Of a stretch of 8,071 nt of DNA, positions 1 to 7,105 are shown in pieces. Within the stretch, counting starts at the first letter, position 1. Each line of letters opens with the position of its first letter. The notes beneath the pieces are model-generated. The model saw only the letters and a list, made by a program, of their open reading frames with translations. It was not told where the DNA came from and did no database searches. The stretch is taken from positions 1 through 8,071 of the forward strand of contig CAKTZK010000066.1 of the NCBI GenBank assembly GCA_934635515.1, written 5' to 3'. Both the position numbers and the translations under genes were made by a program. This DNA is from an uncultured Oscillospiraceae bacterium (GTDB lineage Bacteria; Bacillota_A; Clostridia; Oscillospirales; Oscillospiraceae).

Positions 1-26
1 CCGCTGACGGAGGGCGATCTCAGGTC

Positions 27-974
27 ATGGTAGCCCAGCATATAGCCCCGGCGGGAGACCTGCAGGCGGCTGGCGTGCTGGGCTGCAGCCTGGCGCGGAA
101 CCTGTTTCGGTCCGGAAAGGACGCTGCACTGCTGGCCCGGGGAAAGTGGGCGGAGGAGATACAGCGCTCCGGCCTGCGGATCCGGAATGTGCTCTCGCTG
201 TGCACCTCGGTCACCCGCGTGCCGGTGGTAACGGAGCTTGCCGCCGATGACGTATACGATGTGATCTTTGTGGCCACGCGCTATACGCAGCTGGACTCGG
301 TGGTGGAGGTCCTGCAGGCAAATCCAACGAAAAATATCGTCTTTCTGGGCAACAATGTGCGCGCGGAGGCTCTGGCCGCCGCCCTGCCGGGGAAAAATGT
401 CCTGTTTGCCTTTGCGTCCTCCGCGGGCCATCGGGAGCCCGACCGGGTGGTGTCCGCCGACCTTAAAAAGATCACCATCGGCCCCCTGACCGCCGCCCCT
501 GCAAGCCGTGCGCTGGTCGACGGTATTTTCAGCGGCACGAAGTACAAGGTGACGTACCAGCCCAACATGGGGGACTATCTGCTCTGCCACGAGGCCTTTG
601 TGCTGCCGGCGGTCTTTGCCTGCTATAAGACCGGCGGAGACCTGAAAAAGCTAAAGGGCAACACCACCTACTTGAATCGGCTCATCGATGCCAATATCGA
701 GGGCTACCGGGCCATCCGTTCCGCCGGTCACGAAATTTTACCCAAGGAGGATGAAAATTTCGAGGGCCCCGCCTACCGCAAGACCTGCCTGCGCTTCTTC
801 AAGCTCCTGTGCGCCACCCCTATGGGCAAGATCTGCGTTTCAGACCACGCCATGAACGCGGTGGATGAAATGAGCCGGCTGAATCGGGACCTGAAGCAGT
901 TCTTTGAGGAGCACGGCGCGGACTATCCCGCCTGGCACGAATTGGAAAAAGATGCGGGGAGGTATTTGCTGTGA
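27..974 (+). CDS. Ketopantoate reductase-like (ApbA/PanE family) oxidoreductase, N-terminus abnormal
   Basis: The 315-residue product reads as a Rossmann-fold NAD(P)-dependent oxidoreductase of the ApbA/PanE superfamily. Residues 16-19 (GVLG) followed by SLARNLFRSGK and LLARG are the end of the first dinucleotide loop, helix and second strand; VIFVATRYTQ (79-88) and FLGNNV (106-111) are the fourth and fifth strand regions. The first strand and the full GxGxxG are not convincing: residues 1-15 are unlike a beta strand and the motif reads AAGVLG. The frame is open back to base 3, so ATG 27 is only the first available start and has no clear Shine-Dalgarno. By eye, the catalytic Lys and Asn of E. 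coli PanE (KLAVN) align with Leu185 and Glu189, so a true pantothenate role is doubtful and the substrate is unknown. The stop overlaps the next gene's GTG by 4 bases, so the two are probably translationally coupled. Confidence 0.75.
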   Translation: MVAQHIAPAGDLQAAGVLGCSLARNLFRSGKDAALLARGKWAEEIQRSGLRIRNVLSLCTSVTRVPVVTELAADDVYDVIFVATRYTQLDSVVEVLQANPTKNIVFLGNNVRAEALAAALPGKNVLFAFASSAGHREPDRVVSADLKKITIGPLTAAPASRALVDGIFSGTKYKVTYQPNMGDYLLCHEAFVLPAVFACYKTGGDLKKLKGNTTYLNRLIDANIEGYRAIRSAGHEILPKEDENFEGPAYRKTCLRFFKLLCATPMGKICVSDHAMNAVDEMSRLNRDLKQFFEEHGADYPAWHELEKDAGRYLL

Positions 975-1606
975 AGTATATGGGTATGCCCTGGGGCATG
1001 TGGGCCGTGTTTTCCGGCTCGTTTCAAAAGCACCTGCCCGCCGCCTTCGGCTATGACGAGGCCGCAGCCCGGGACATTACGCGAAAAGCCAAGAGGAGGT
1101 ACAGGGATATCATCGCCGGGCTGCCGGAGTTTGAAAAGGGCGACCGCTTCCGCATGAACGCGGTCAACTGCGCTATGCTGGGCGCGTTTGTCCTCTCCAT
1201 GCCCCAGCGCCCGGATCTGGAGCGGCTGACAGACTTTTACGCCAAGGCTATGATGACAAAGCTGATGAAGTGGTTTTGCCGCAAGAGCGGGAAAAACAAG
1301 TTCAGCCAAAAGGATGTAGCCGCCATGAAGGCCAATGCTGCCCGGCGCGCCGCCGACCGGAATCCCTATTCCTGGAACATGGACTTTTTGCCCTATCCCG
1401 ACGGCAGCGGCTATGAGGCCCGGTTTTACCGGTGCGGTATATGCGCCCTAATGAAGGAGCTGGGGCTGTACGACCTGACCCCCGCCCTGTGCCGCCTGGA
1501 CTATTCCATGAGCGAGGCAGGCGGCGCGGCGGAATTTGTACGCCAATACACCCTTGCCTCCGGCGGACCCTACTGCGACTGCGGATATAGGAGAAAATAT
1601 ACATGA
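971..1606 (+). CDS. L-2-amino-thiazoline-4-carboxylic acid hydrolase-family protein
   Basis: The 211-residue soluble protein resembles the ATC hydrolase family (Pfam ATC_hydrolase). The family is named for the enzyme that opens L-2-amino-thiazoline-4-carboxylate on the Pseudomonas route to L-cysteine; most clostridial members have no shown activity. Family-like features are the MPWGMW start (6-11), a helical middle with KLMKWFCRKSGK (97-108), and a Cys-rich C-terminal half: CGIC (155-158), Cys174 in LCRLDY, and GGPYCDCGY (198-206), which could bind a metal or supply a catalytic thiol. No signal peptide or membrane segment is seen. GTG 971 is chosen because GGGGAGGT at 956-963 lies 7 bases upstream and because it forms a GTGA overlap with the preceding stop; ATG 980 and ATG 986 are alternatives. 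It ends in an ATGA overlap with the following membrane protein gene. Family assignment is fairly secure; the real substrate is not. Confidence 0.8.
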   Translation: MKYMGMPWGMWAVFSGSFQKHLPAAFGYDEAAARDITRKAKRRYRDIIAGLPEFEKGDRFRMNAVNCAMLGAFVLSMPQRPDLERLTDFYAKAMMTKLMKWFCRKSGKNKFSQKDVAAMKANAARRAADRNPYSWNMDFLPYPDGSGYEARFYRCGICALMKELGLYDLTPALCRLDYSMSEAGGAAEFVRQYTLASGGPYCDCGYRRKYT

Positions 1607-2301
1607 AAGACTTTAACGACATTGGAATTGCGCGTCAGCTGGATCTGCCGCGCATAAAAAAGCTGCTCTGTATCGGCTTGTTTGCCTCTGTGCTGCATTT
1701 TGCCGGGGACATGATCCTTGGCTGGGGCGTGGAGGACGAGACGCTTACGGGGATTTTCCGGATGCTCTCGGCATACACCGGCACATCGGACGGCGGGATC
1801 TTCGCGGCGGCGCTGCTGGGACTGCTTGGCATGGCGCTGGAGGGGCTTTCCTGCTTCGGTGTTTATCGGCTGATCGCGCCGTATTCGCCAAAGCATGCCC
1901 ATAGCTATCGCGCGGGCATATTCGGGTACCTGCTGTTCGGCCCCTGCGGCTACCATGTGCCTGTGTGTGCCCTGGTGTTTCTGACGAAGCATGGCTTCGC
2001 GTCCCAGTCCGCCCTGCGGTATGCTGCCTATTTCATTCTGCCTGCGTTTGCGCTCTTCTGGGTGTTCTTTGTGATTTTGGAGCTTACGCAGATCAGAGCC
2101 TTTGCAAAGGGGCAGACCCCGTATCCCAAATGGTGCTGGGTGTTTTCCATGCCTGTGGGTATGCTGGCGGCCATGCTGCCCAGTGTGCTGGGAAATCAGC
2201 CCCTGGCCAATGCCTTCACCTGCGGGTGGATCGCCTTCGGCAATCTCTGGATGTTCGGCGGATTGCTTCTTTGCCTGCCCCGCATCCCGCGGAAGGGATG
2301 A
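1603..2301 (+). CDS. Six-helix integral membrane protein, DUF6796-like
   Basis: The 232-residue hydrophobic protein has about six predicted membrane spans: roughly residues 20-41, 64-90, 104-128, 140-163, 178-197 and 204-225. Conserved-looking features include HFAGDMILGW (32-41), GPCGYHVP (113-120, between spans or in a kinked helix), and FGNLWMFGG (212-220). It resembles the uncharacterised DUF6796 family; no transport or enzyme motif is recognisable. The start is supported by AGGAG at 1589-1593, 9 bases before ATG 1603, and by the ATGA overlap with the upstream hydrolase gene. The overlap makes it the last gene of a three-gene translationally coupled operon, followed 26 bases later by a strong terminator. 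A plausible job is to take up the substrate of, or export a product of, the two upstream enzymes, but that rests only on position. Confidence 0.7.
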   Translation: MKDFNDIGIARQLDLPRIKKLLCIGLFASVLHFAGDMILGWGVEDETLTGIFRMLSAYTGTSDGGIFAAALLGLLGMALEGLSCFGVYRLIAPYSPKHAHSYRAGIFGYLLFGPCGYHVPVCALVFLTKHGFASQSALRYAAYFILPAFALFWVFFVILELTQIRAFAKGQTPYPKWCWVFSMPVGMLAAMLPSVLGNQPLANAFTCGWIAFGNLWMFGGLLLCLPRIPRKG

Positions 2302-2327
2302 GCCGCTCCGCTCCCAAAACATATAGC

Positions 2328-2367
2328 AAAAGGCCCGTATCAGCGCTAAAGCTGATACGGGCCTTTT
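2328..2367. terminator. Bidirectional intrinsic terminator between convergent operons
   Basis: A perfect 17-bp stem pairs 2328-2344 with 2351-2367 around a 6-base loop. Its flanks are AAAA on the left and TTTT on the right, so each strand ends in a T-run after a GC-rich core (GGCCCG). It sits 26 bases after the stop of the DUF6796-like gene (plus strand) and 16 bases after the stop of the second ABC gene (minus strand), and can end both transcripts. Confidence 0.92.
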
Positions 2368-2383
2368 CCGTGGGAAAAGCAGG

Positions 2384-4129
2384 TCACAGATTCCAACCCT
2401 CGGCCTGCCGGCGAATATCGGTAAACCGCTTATACAGGCCGCCCTGCCGGAGAAGCTCCTCGTGCTTTCCGCACTGGACGATGCGCCCGTCCTCCACTAC
2501 AAGGATCTGGTCGGCGCCCTGCACGGTGGCCAGGCGGTGGGCGATGGTGATAACGGTCTTGCCCCTTGTCAGCTGGGAGATGGCCTGCTGGATCAGGTGC
2601 TCGTTTTCCGGGTCGATGCTGGCGGTGGCCTCGTCCAGGATGATGATGCTGGCGTCCTTTAAGATCGCCCGGGCAATGGAAATGCGCTGCTTTTCGCCGC
2701 CGGAGAGGGTCCCGCCCCCCTCGCCGATCACAGTGTCATAGCCGTTGGGCAGGGCCATGATGAAGTCGTGGCAGCGCGCCTTTTTCGCTGCGTCGATCAT
2801 CTCCTCCTCGCTGGCATCCGGCCTGCCGAAGAGAATGTTGGCGCGGATGGTGTCGTTAAAGAGATATACATTCTGAAATACCATGGAGATATGGGACAGC
2901 AGGCTGTCGCAGGTGAATTCCCGCAGGTCGTGGCCGCCGATGGAGATGCTGCCGCCCTGGGGGTCGTAAAACCGCGCCAGCAGGCTGCACAGGGTGGTCT
3001 TGCCTGAGCCGGAGGGCCCTACGATGGCCGTGGAGGTCTTTTCCGGAATGGTGAAGCTCACGTCTTGCAGCACCTTTCGGGTATCGTAGCCGAAGTCCAC
3101 GTGATCAAAGCGGATGTCAAACCGGTCCAGGGGGATATCCCTGCCGTCGGCGTCAATGAAATTCTCGCTTCGCAGGGCATCCAGCTGGTCCATGGCCTCG
3201 TCAATAACGCCCAGAGTGTGGGCGCTGTCGCTGAGGGGCTCCAGGCTTGCGAAAATGCTGAAGGAGAAGAACACGAACAGCAGCATATAGGACAGATCCA
3301 TCTCTCCCCGCAGGCATTGCAGCGCCGCCGCCAGAGCCAGTCCCACGCTGCCGCATTTCAGCGCCAGCAGGTGCAGGGCGTTTCCGGGAATGTAGCCCCA
3401 CTCGATCTTCAGGTGGATGCTTCGGCTGTCCCGCACGGCCCGGGCCACCGATTCCATGGCCGCGCCGCCTTTGCCGAAGGATTTCACCACCGCCAGGCCC
3501 CGGACGTACTCTAAAACGGCTCCGGTCATGTCCCGGTTGGCCTGGGCCTCCACCGGGGCATTGACCCGGCTGTAGTGGGAGATGATCAGCATGCATCCCA
3601 GCGACAGCGCGGCAGCTGCCAGAGCAATGAGCGCCGTTACCGGGCTGCATACCGCCAGGGCGATGAAGATTACGGCAAAGTTCAGGTAGCCGCCCACGAA
3701 ATTGTCGATCATCCGGATCCCCATGGTTTCCAGGGTGGATAGGCCGGTGGTGATGGAGTTTAGAATGTTTCCGGTGCTGACGGACTGGAAATAGCCCAGG
3801 GAAACACGCTTGAGGGCGTCGCCGATGGCAAGGCGGTCCCGGGCGGTGAGCTGATAGCTGATAGGCTCCTGCAGCCTGGCCCGAAGGTAGTCAAACAGAA
3901 ACCGCAGCAGCACCAGCGCCGCCTGGATCACGATGCACTTCCAGATCCATGCGCTCTGGAAGGGGGCGCCGCCGTGCTGCGCTTCTATGAAAAGACCCAC
4001 GGTATAGGCGGCCAGGGCCAGGGGCAGGGCCGCGAAAATATGGGAGAAAAAGGTCATGGCAAAGCCGGCATACAGCTTGCCCCTGCACTCGCCGCACCAT
4101 TCGATGATGCGCTTGACGGACTTGAACAT
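2384..4129 (-). CDS. Exporter-fold ABC half-transporter (membrane + ATPase), YbtQ/IrtB-like partner
   Basis: The 581-residue protein fuses a six-span type-1 exporter membrane domain (about 1-325, with spans near 20-48, 60-80, 147-184 and 255-300) to a C-terminal nucleotide-binding domain (about 335-575). All ATPase motifs are intact: Walker A GPSGSGKTT (371-379), Q-loop Gln419 in VFQN, signature LSGGE (475-479), Walker B IIILDE (495-500), D-loop SIDP (504-507), H-loop His531. Length is normal for a half-transporter. It is the last gene of the AraC-ABC-ABC operon, 4 bases after the preceding ABC gene; AAAGGAGG at 4139-4146 lies inside the end of that gene, 9 bases from ATG 4129. The paired arrangement behind an AraC regulator matches the YbtPQ/IrtAB class, which uses an exporter fold to import ferric siderophores. 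Import of a metallophore is an inference; a heterodimeric drug exporter is the main alternative. Confidence 0.93.
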   Translation of the reverse strand: MFKSVKRIIEWCGECRGKLYAGFAMTFFSHIFAALPLALAAYTVGLFIEAQHGGAPFQSAWIWKCIVIQAALVLLRFLFDYLRARLQEPISYQLTARDRLAIGDALKRVSLGYFQSVSTGNILNSITTGLSTLETMGIRMIDNFVGGYLNFAVIFIALAVCSPVTALIALAAAALSLGCMLIISHYSRVNAPVEAQANRDMTGAVLEYVRGLAVVKSFGKGGAAMESVARAVRDSRSIHLKIEWGYIPGNALHLLALKCGSVGLALAAALQCLRGEMDLSYMLLFVFFSFSIFASLEPLSDSAHTLGVIDEAMDQLDALRSENFIDADGRDIPLDRFDIRFDHVDFGYDTRKVLQDVSFTIPEKTSTAIVGPSGSGKTTLCSLLARFYDPQGGSISIGGHDLREFTCDSLLSHISMVFQNVYLFNDTIRANILFGRPDASEEEMIDAAKKARCHDFIMALPNGYDTVIGEGGGTLSGGEKQRISIARAILKDASIIILDEATASIDPENEHLIQQAISQLTRGKTVITIAHRLATVQGADQILVVEDGRIVQCGKHEELLRQGGLYKRFTDIRRQAEGWNL

Positions 4130-4133
4130 TTCC

Positions 4134-5906
4134 TCACGCCTCCTTTGCCCCGGACGATACCGCCCAGTCCTTCGCGCCGATGTGGGCGCGCCACATATCC
4201 TGATACAGCGGGCAGCGCTCCAGCAGTTCCTCCTGCCGCCCCTGGGCTATGACGGTCCCGTTTTTCAGCACCACGATGTTGTCAGCATTTTTGATGGTGG
4301 AGAGCCTGTGGGCGATGACCAGCAGCGTCTTGTCCTTTGTCAGGGCGGCGATGCTGCGCTGGAGCTTGTCCTCGTTTTCCGCGTCCGTGAAGGCCGTGGC
4401 CTCGTCCAGAATGACGATGGGGGCGTTTTTCAGCAGCATCCGTGCGATGGCAATGCGCTGCTTTTCACCGCCGGAGAGCCGCTTGCCGGCCTCACCGGCG
4501 GGGGTATCGTATCCCTGGGGCAGCTTCTGGATAAACTCCTCACATTGGGCGGCCCGGGCTGCGGCCTTTACCTCCTCATCCGTGGCACCGGGGTCGCCCA
4601 TACGGATATTTTCCAGCAGGGAGCAGCGGAACAGGAAGTTGTCCTGGGTCACGAAGCTGATGTATTCCGAAAGCTGGGAAAGGGGCATGTCCTTCACATT
4701 CACACCGCCAATGGTGATCTCGCCTCCGGTCACGTCCCAAAACCGGGCGATGAGCTTGGCTACCGTAGATTTTCCTCCGCCGGACGGTCCTACCAGCGCC
4801 GTAAAGCTGCCCTCCGGCAGCGTCAGGCTGACACCGTGGAGCACCTCGTCCTCTTCTGCCCCTGTATAGGAAAAGCGGACATTTTTCAGGGCCACATCCG
4901 TGTGCGTCACCGCCGCCCGCTGCCCGGGCTCCGGCAGAGCGGGCATTTCCAGAAACGCCTCCAGGCTCTCTACGGTGCATTTCACCTGCCGCATATTTTC
5001 GGAAAATACCTCCAGCTTGGCCAGAGACCCCACCATAGAGATGGACAGCATCACCGCCAGCGCCGCCTGGGGGCCGGTGATAATGCCGCCGTTTGCCAGC
5101 GCCAGCGCCGCAGGCAGTGTGCCCAGCAGCGTGGAGGGAAACAGCGCGAAGCTCAGTTTCATGGTCACAAAGGTAGAGGTGAGCCATTTCACCACAAAGG
5201 TGCGAAAGTCCGTGATGGCGCCTGCGTATTTTTCGTAGCTGGCGCCCGCCCGGCCAAAGGCCTTGATGACCTCTATGCCCTCGATATACTCCACGATGGC
5301 GCTGTTCATGGCGCTGCTGGAGCGGTCATACTGGGCGAAGCTGTCGCCGCTGATCTTAAAGGTCAGTCCCATGCAGAGGAAGGAGAGGGGGAAGGTGACC
5401 AGCGATGCCAGGGCCAGCCGCCAGTCCAGGCACACCAGCGCCGCGATGCTGACAATAGGCAGTACGATGTGCCCCGCCCCCTCCGGGATCATGTGGGCCA
5501 GGGGCGGCTCTATGGCTTCGATCTTATCCACCATGGTGCTCTTGATCTCGCCGATGGAGTGACTTTGCACGTCGCCCAGGGGCGCGTGCAGAAAGCGGTC
5601 GGCCAGCCGCAGCCGCAGACTCTCCAAAATATCGTATGCCATGGTGTGGGACACCCCGGTGGACAGGCTGAACAGCAGGATCTTTCCTGCGTAAAACAGA
5701 AGCGACAGCAGGCACCAGCGTATCACCGCCCCGGCATCAGCCGTCCCGGCGGCAAACAGGCAGATCATTTTATACATGCAGTAAAACGGCGCCAGCCCCA
5801 GCATAACGCTCAGCACAGACAGGACGACCGACAGCCACATCCGCTTTTTCTCTCCCCGGGCATAGGCGAATAGGGTGTGCAGCCAATTTTTCTTTTCATT
5901 CTTCAC
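4134..5906 (-). CDS. Exporter-fold ABC half-transporter (membrane + ATPase), YbtP/IrtA-like partner
   Basis: The 590-residue protein has a membrane domain (about 1-320, hydrophobic spans near 25-52, 64-83, 145-185 and 250-295) and a nucleotide-binding domain (about 338-575). Motifs are Walker A GPSGGGKST (373-381), Q-loop Gln421 in VTQDN, signature LSGGE (477-481), Walker B IVILDE (497-502) and H-loop His533. The D-loop is AFTD (505-508), unlike SIDP in its partner, which suggests two non-identical sites in a heterodimer. There is no siderophore-interacting (SID) domain such as mycobacterial IrtA carries, so no built-in ferric reductase is seen. The GTG start at 5906 overlaps the end of the AraC gene by 11 bases, with GAAAGAGGG just upstream as ribosome binding site. 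The other half-transporter follows 4 bases after its stop, indicating coupled synthesis of both halves. Substrate import versus export is not settled by the sequence. Confidence 0.93.
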   Translation of the reverse strand: MKNEKKNWLHTLFAYARGEKKRMWLSVVLSVLSVMLGLAPFYCMYKMICLFAAGTADAGAVIRWCLLSLLFYAGKILLFSLSTGVSHTMAYDILESLRLRLADRFLHAPLGDVQSHSIGEIKSTMVDKIEAIEPPLAHMIPEGAGHIVLPIVSIAALVCLDWRLALASLVTFPLSFLCMGLTFKISGDSFAQYDRSSSAMNSAIVEYIEGIEVIKAFGRAGASYEKYAGAITDFRTFVVKWLTSTFVTMKLSFALFPSTLLGTLPAALALANGGIITGPQAALAVMLSISMVGSLAKLEVFSENMRQVKCTVESLEAFLEMPALPEPGQRAAVTHTDVALKNVRFSYTGAEEDEVLHGVSLTLPEGSFTALVGPSGGGKSTVAKLIARFWDVTGGEITIGGVNVKDMPLSQLSEYISFVTQDNFLFRCSLLENIRMGDPGATDEEVKAAARAAQCEEFIQKLPQGYDTPAGEAGKRLSGGEKQRIAIARMLLKNAPIVILDEATAFTDAENEDKLQRSIAALTKDKTLLVIAHRLSTIKNADNIVVLKNGTVIAQGRQEELLERCPLYQDMWRAHIGAKDWAVSSGAKEA

Positions 5907-6762
5907 GGTGGATCCCTCTTTCTCTTCTGTATTCGGACGGCGTCAGCTTCATGGCCCGCTTGAAGGCCGCGGCGAATTTGCTGGCGCTGTCATAGCCTAC
6001 CATGCCCCCGATCTGGGCGATACCGGCCTTCGTGTCGCTGAGCAGAAGCTCGGCGGCCCGGTTCATCCGGTAGTCCGTGAGCCATGCGCCCAGGGATACG
6101 CCGTAGGCGGAGTGAAAGCAGGCTTTCATGGTCGTCAGCGGCAGGTCAAACCTTTTGGCAAGCTCCTCCTGGGTGTAGCTTTCGGAGAGATGCTCTGTCA
6201 GAAATGCGCGGATGGCGTTCACCTTTTCCACCTGGGTGCGGTAAAAATAGGGGCGCTCGCCGTCCTCCCGGGGGATGCTGATGGTGTCCAGATACAGGAG
6301 CATCTCCAGGATCTTCACCTTGAAATAGGGGATGCGGATCCTCTCCGGCACCCGGTACATCTCGCCGAAGATATGCTCCATAACGTCCACTCCGTGGATG
6401 ACCCGGGGATAGTCGCCCAGCTGCCAGCGCCGGATGATGTGCGCGGGCGTCACCGGAAAATCCCGGATCTCTCCGGGCGGGGAGGAGCCTACCGTGTCCA
6501 GGTCAAAGGCCACCGTCAGCCCGTGGTAATGGCTGGAGGGGAAATAAAAGTCTCCGGTGTGGTGCCGGCGAAGATCCAGCTTCATATCCCCGGCGCCTGT
6601 GTAGGCCACGGTATTGGCCCCGGCGGCGTATTCCATTCGCCCCTCCCAGCAGTGGTCTATGGCAAACAGCGCTCGGCGGGTCACATAGGTGCTTTCGTAG
6701 TGCGCTATGTGAAAGTCGTTGAAGCTGAGCATAACGCCGGGAAACACATCGTAAACGGTCAT
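5896..6762 (-). CDS. AraC-family transcriptional regulator (open part; upstream 40 codons cut off by a stop)
   Basis: The 288-residue open frame has an N-terminal ligand-binding-like region (1-175; HCWEGRMEY at 37-45 and FYFPSSHYHG at 72-81 fit the variable effector domain) and a C-terminal AraC DNA-binding domain (about 180-283). That domain has two helix-turn-helix units: QEELAKRFDLPLTTMKACF (198-216) and IAQIGGMVGYDSASKFAAAF (248-267), ending in KLTPSEYRRERG. ATG 6762 is only the first start after an in-frame TAG; the intended start is very probably ATG 6882, which would give 328 residues. ATG 6762 has only a weak GACGGG before it. The gene is first in the minus-strand operon and overlaps the first ABC gene by 11 bases, so it probably activates that operon in response to the transported ligand, as YbtA does in Yersinia. 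Trp39 stands where related regulators, as I recall them, carry Arg. Confidence 0.85.
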   Translation of the reverse strand: MTVYDVFPGVMLSFNDFHIAHYESTYVTRRALFAIDHCWEGRMEYAAGANTVAYTGAGDMKLDLRRHHTGDFYFPSSHYHGLTVAFDLDTVGSSPPGEIRDFPVTPAHIIRRWQLGDYPRVIHGVDVMEHIFGEMYRVPERIRIPYFKVKILEMLLYLDTISIPREDGERPYFYRTQVEKVNAIRAFLTEHLSESYTQEELAKRFDLPLTTMKACFHSAYGVSLGAWLTDYRMNRAAELLLSDTKAGIAQIGGMVGYDSASKFAAAFKRAMKLTPSEYRRERGIHREE

Positions 6763-6882
6763 GGTCCCGTCGCCGCTCTCGTTTCGGAACTGCCAAACGG
6801 CGCAGCCGTCATTTTGCGCCAGCAGCCGTGCGCCCTATTCGTCCGGCGTGCTGCCGGAGAAAAACGGCCCATTCTCCTTCAT
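6763..6882 (-). pseudogene. Interrupted 5' end of the AraC gene (amber at codon 16)
   Basis: In frame with the AraC coding region, 40 codons run from ATG 6882 to the ATG at 6762. Codon 16 is TAG (6835-6837), between GAA and GGC. Residues 17-40 after the stop (GARLLAQNDGCAVWQF and on) read as coherent protein and join smoothly to the AraC N-terminal domain. A single C-to-T change from CAG (Gln) would produce the stop. There is no ATG, GTG or TTG in frame between the stop and ATG 6762. The excellent ribosome binding site belongs to ATG 6882, supporting it as the ancestral start. Confidence 0.8.
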
Positions 6883-6890
6883 GGCTTTTG

Positions 6891-6898
6891 CCTCCTTT
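6891..6898 (-). promoter_or_regulatory. Strong ribosome binding site of the AraC gene
   Basis: AAAGGAGG on the minus strand, 8 bases before ATG 6882. It decides the start at 6882 rather than 6762 and shows that the short 15-codon frame ending at the TAG is what ribosomes would translate first. Confidence 0.85.
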
Positions 6899-6953
6899 CG
6901 GCGGTCATTGTATGGATAGCCAGGTCCCGTTGACAGCTAACCTCTGCAAATAG

Positions 6954-6969
6954 GTTAGATAGCACTAAC
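6954..6969. promoter_or_regulatory. GTTAG-N6-CTAAC operator, possible iron (DtxR-type) box
   Basis: An inverted repeat GTTAG-ATAGCA-CTAAC begins at about the expected transcription start of the AraC operon (near 6970), a classic repressor position. A further arm makes CTAACCT-N8-AGGTTAG at 6937-6958, sharing the central arm. The half-site TAGGTTAG is like that of the DtxR/IdeR consensus TTAGGTTAGGCTAACCTAA, but the gap is 6 bases instead of 1. Regulation by iron or manganese is an inference from this likeness and from the transporter type downstream. Confidence 0.55.
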
Positions 6970-6976
6970 TGAACTG

Positions 6977-7005
6977 AGTATATCATACGTCCGTCCCTCT
7001 GTCTG
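6977..7005 (-). promoter_or_regulatory. Putative promoter of the AraC-ABC-ABC operon
   Basis: On the minus strand CAGACA (7000-7005, 4 of 6 to TTGACA) and TATACT (6977-6982, 5 of 6 to TATAAT) are separated by 17 bases. Transcription would start near 6970, about 88 bases before ATG 6882. The GTTAG/CTAAC element lies directly at the start site. Confidence 0.6.
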
Positions 7006-7105
7006 CCCCATTTGGACAAAAAAGCTCCCCTTGGACGGAATTTTTGCAGATCCTCCGGCTGAATAGCTATGCCCCGCGGTCTTGGCCCTGCCGCAAAACC
7101 GGGGC

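Noticed and set aside
1570..2322. 250-residue minus-strand frame across the membrane protein gene
   Set aside because: Low-complexity Arg/Gln/His-rich shadow of the coupled plus-strand gene; it would also begin right next to the terminator.
4056..5873. 605-residue open frame on the plus strand opposite the first ABC gene
   Set aside because: It is the antisense of a complete ABC transporter with all ATPase motifs; its composition (Gln, His, Gly, Arg rich, no domain) is what GC-rich antisense frames give.
6835..6837. Amber codon as a pyrrolysine or other recoding site
   Set aside because: No downstream recoding hairpin was recognised, AraC regulators are not known pyrrolysine proteins, and one C-to-T change from CAG explains it.
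5875..6933. 352-residue open frame on the plus strand opposite the AraC gene
   Set aside because: Antisense to a convincing AraC protein, no recognisable domain and no ribosome binding site that argues for it.
6990..7039. TCCGTCC/GGACGGA inverted repeat followed by a T-run
   Set aside because: The 7-bp stem encloses a 36-base loop and no plus-strand gene precedes it, so a terminator is unlikely.
7071..7105. GCCCCG/CGGGGC inverted repeat just before the TetR promoter
   Set aside because: Only 6 bp with a 23-base loop in GC-rich DNA; chance is sufficient explanation.
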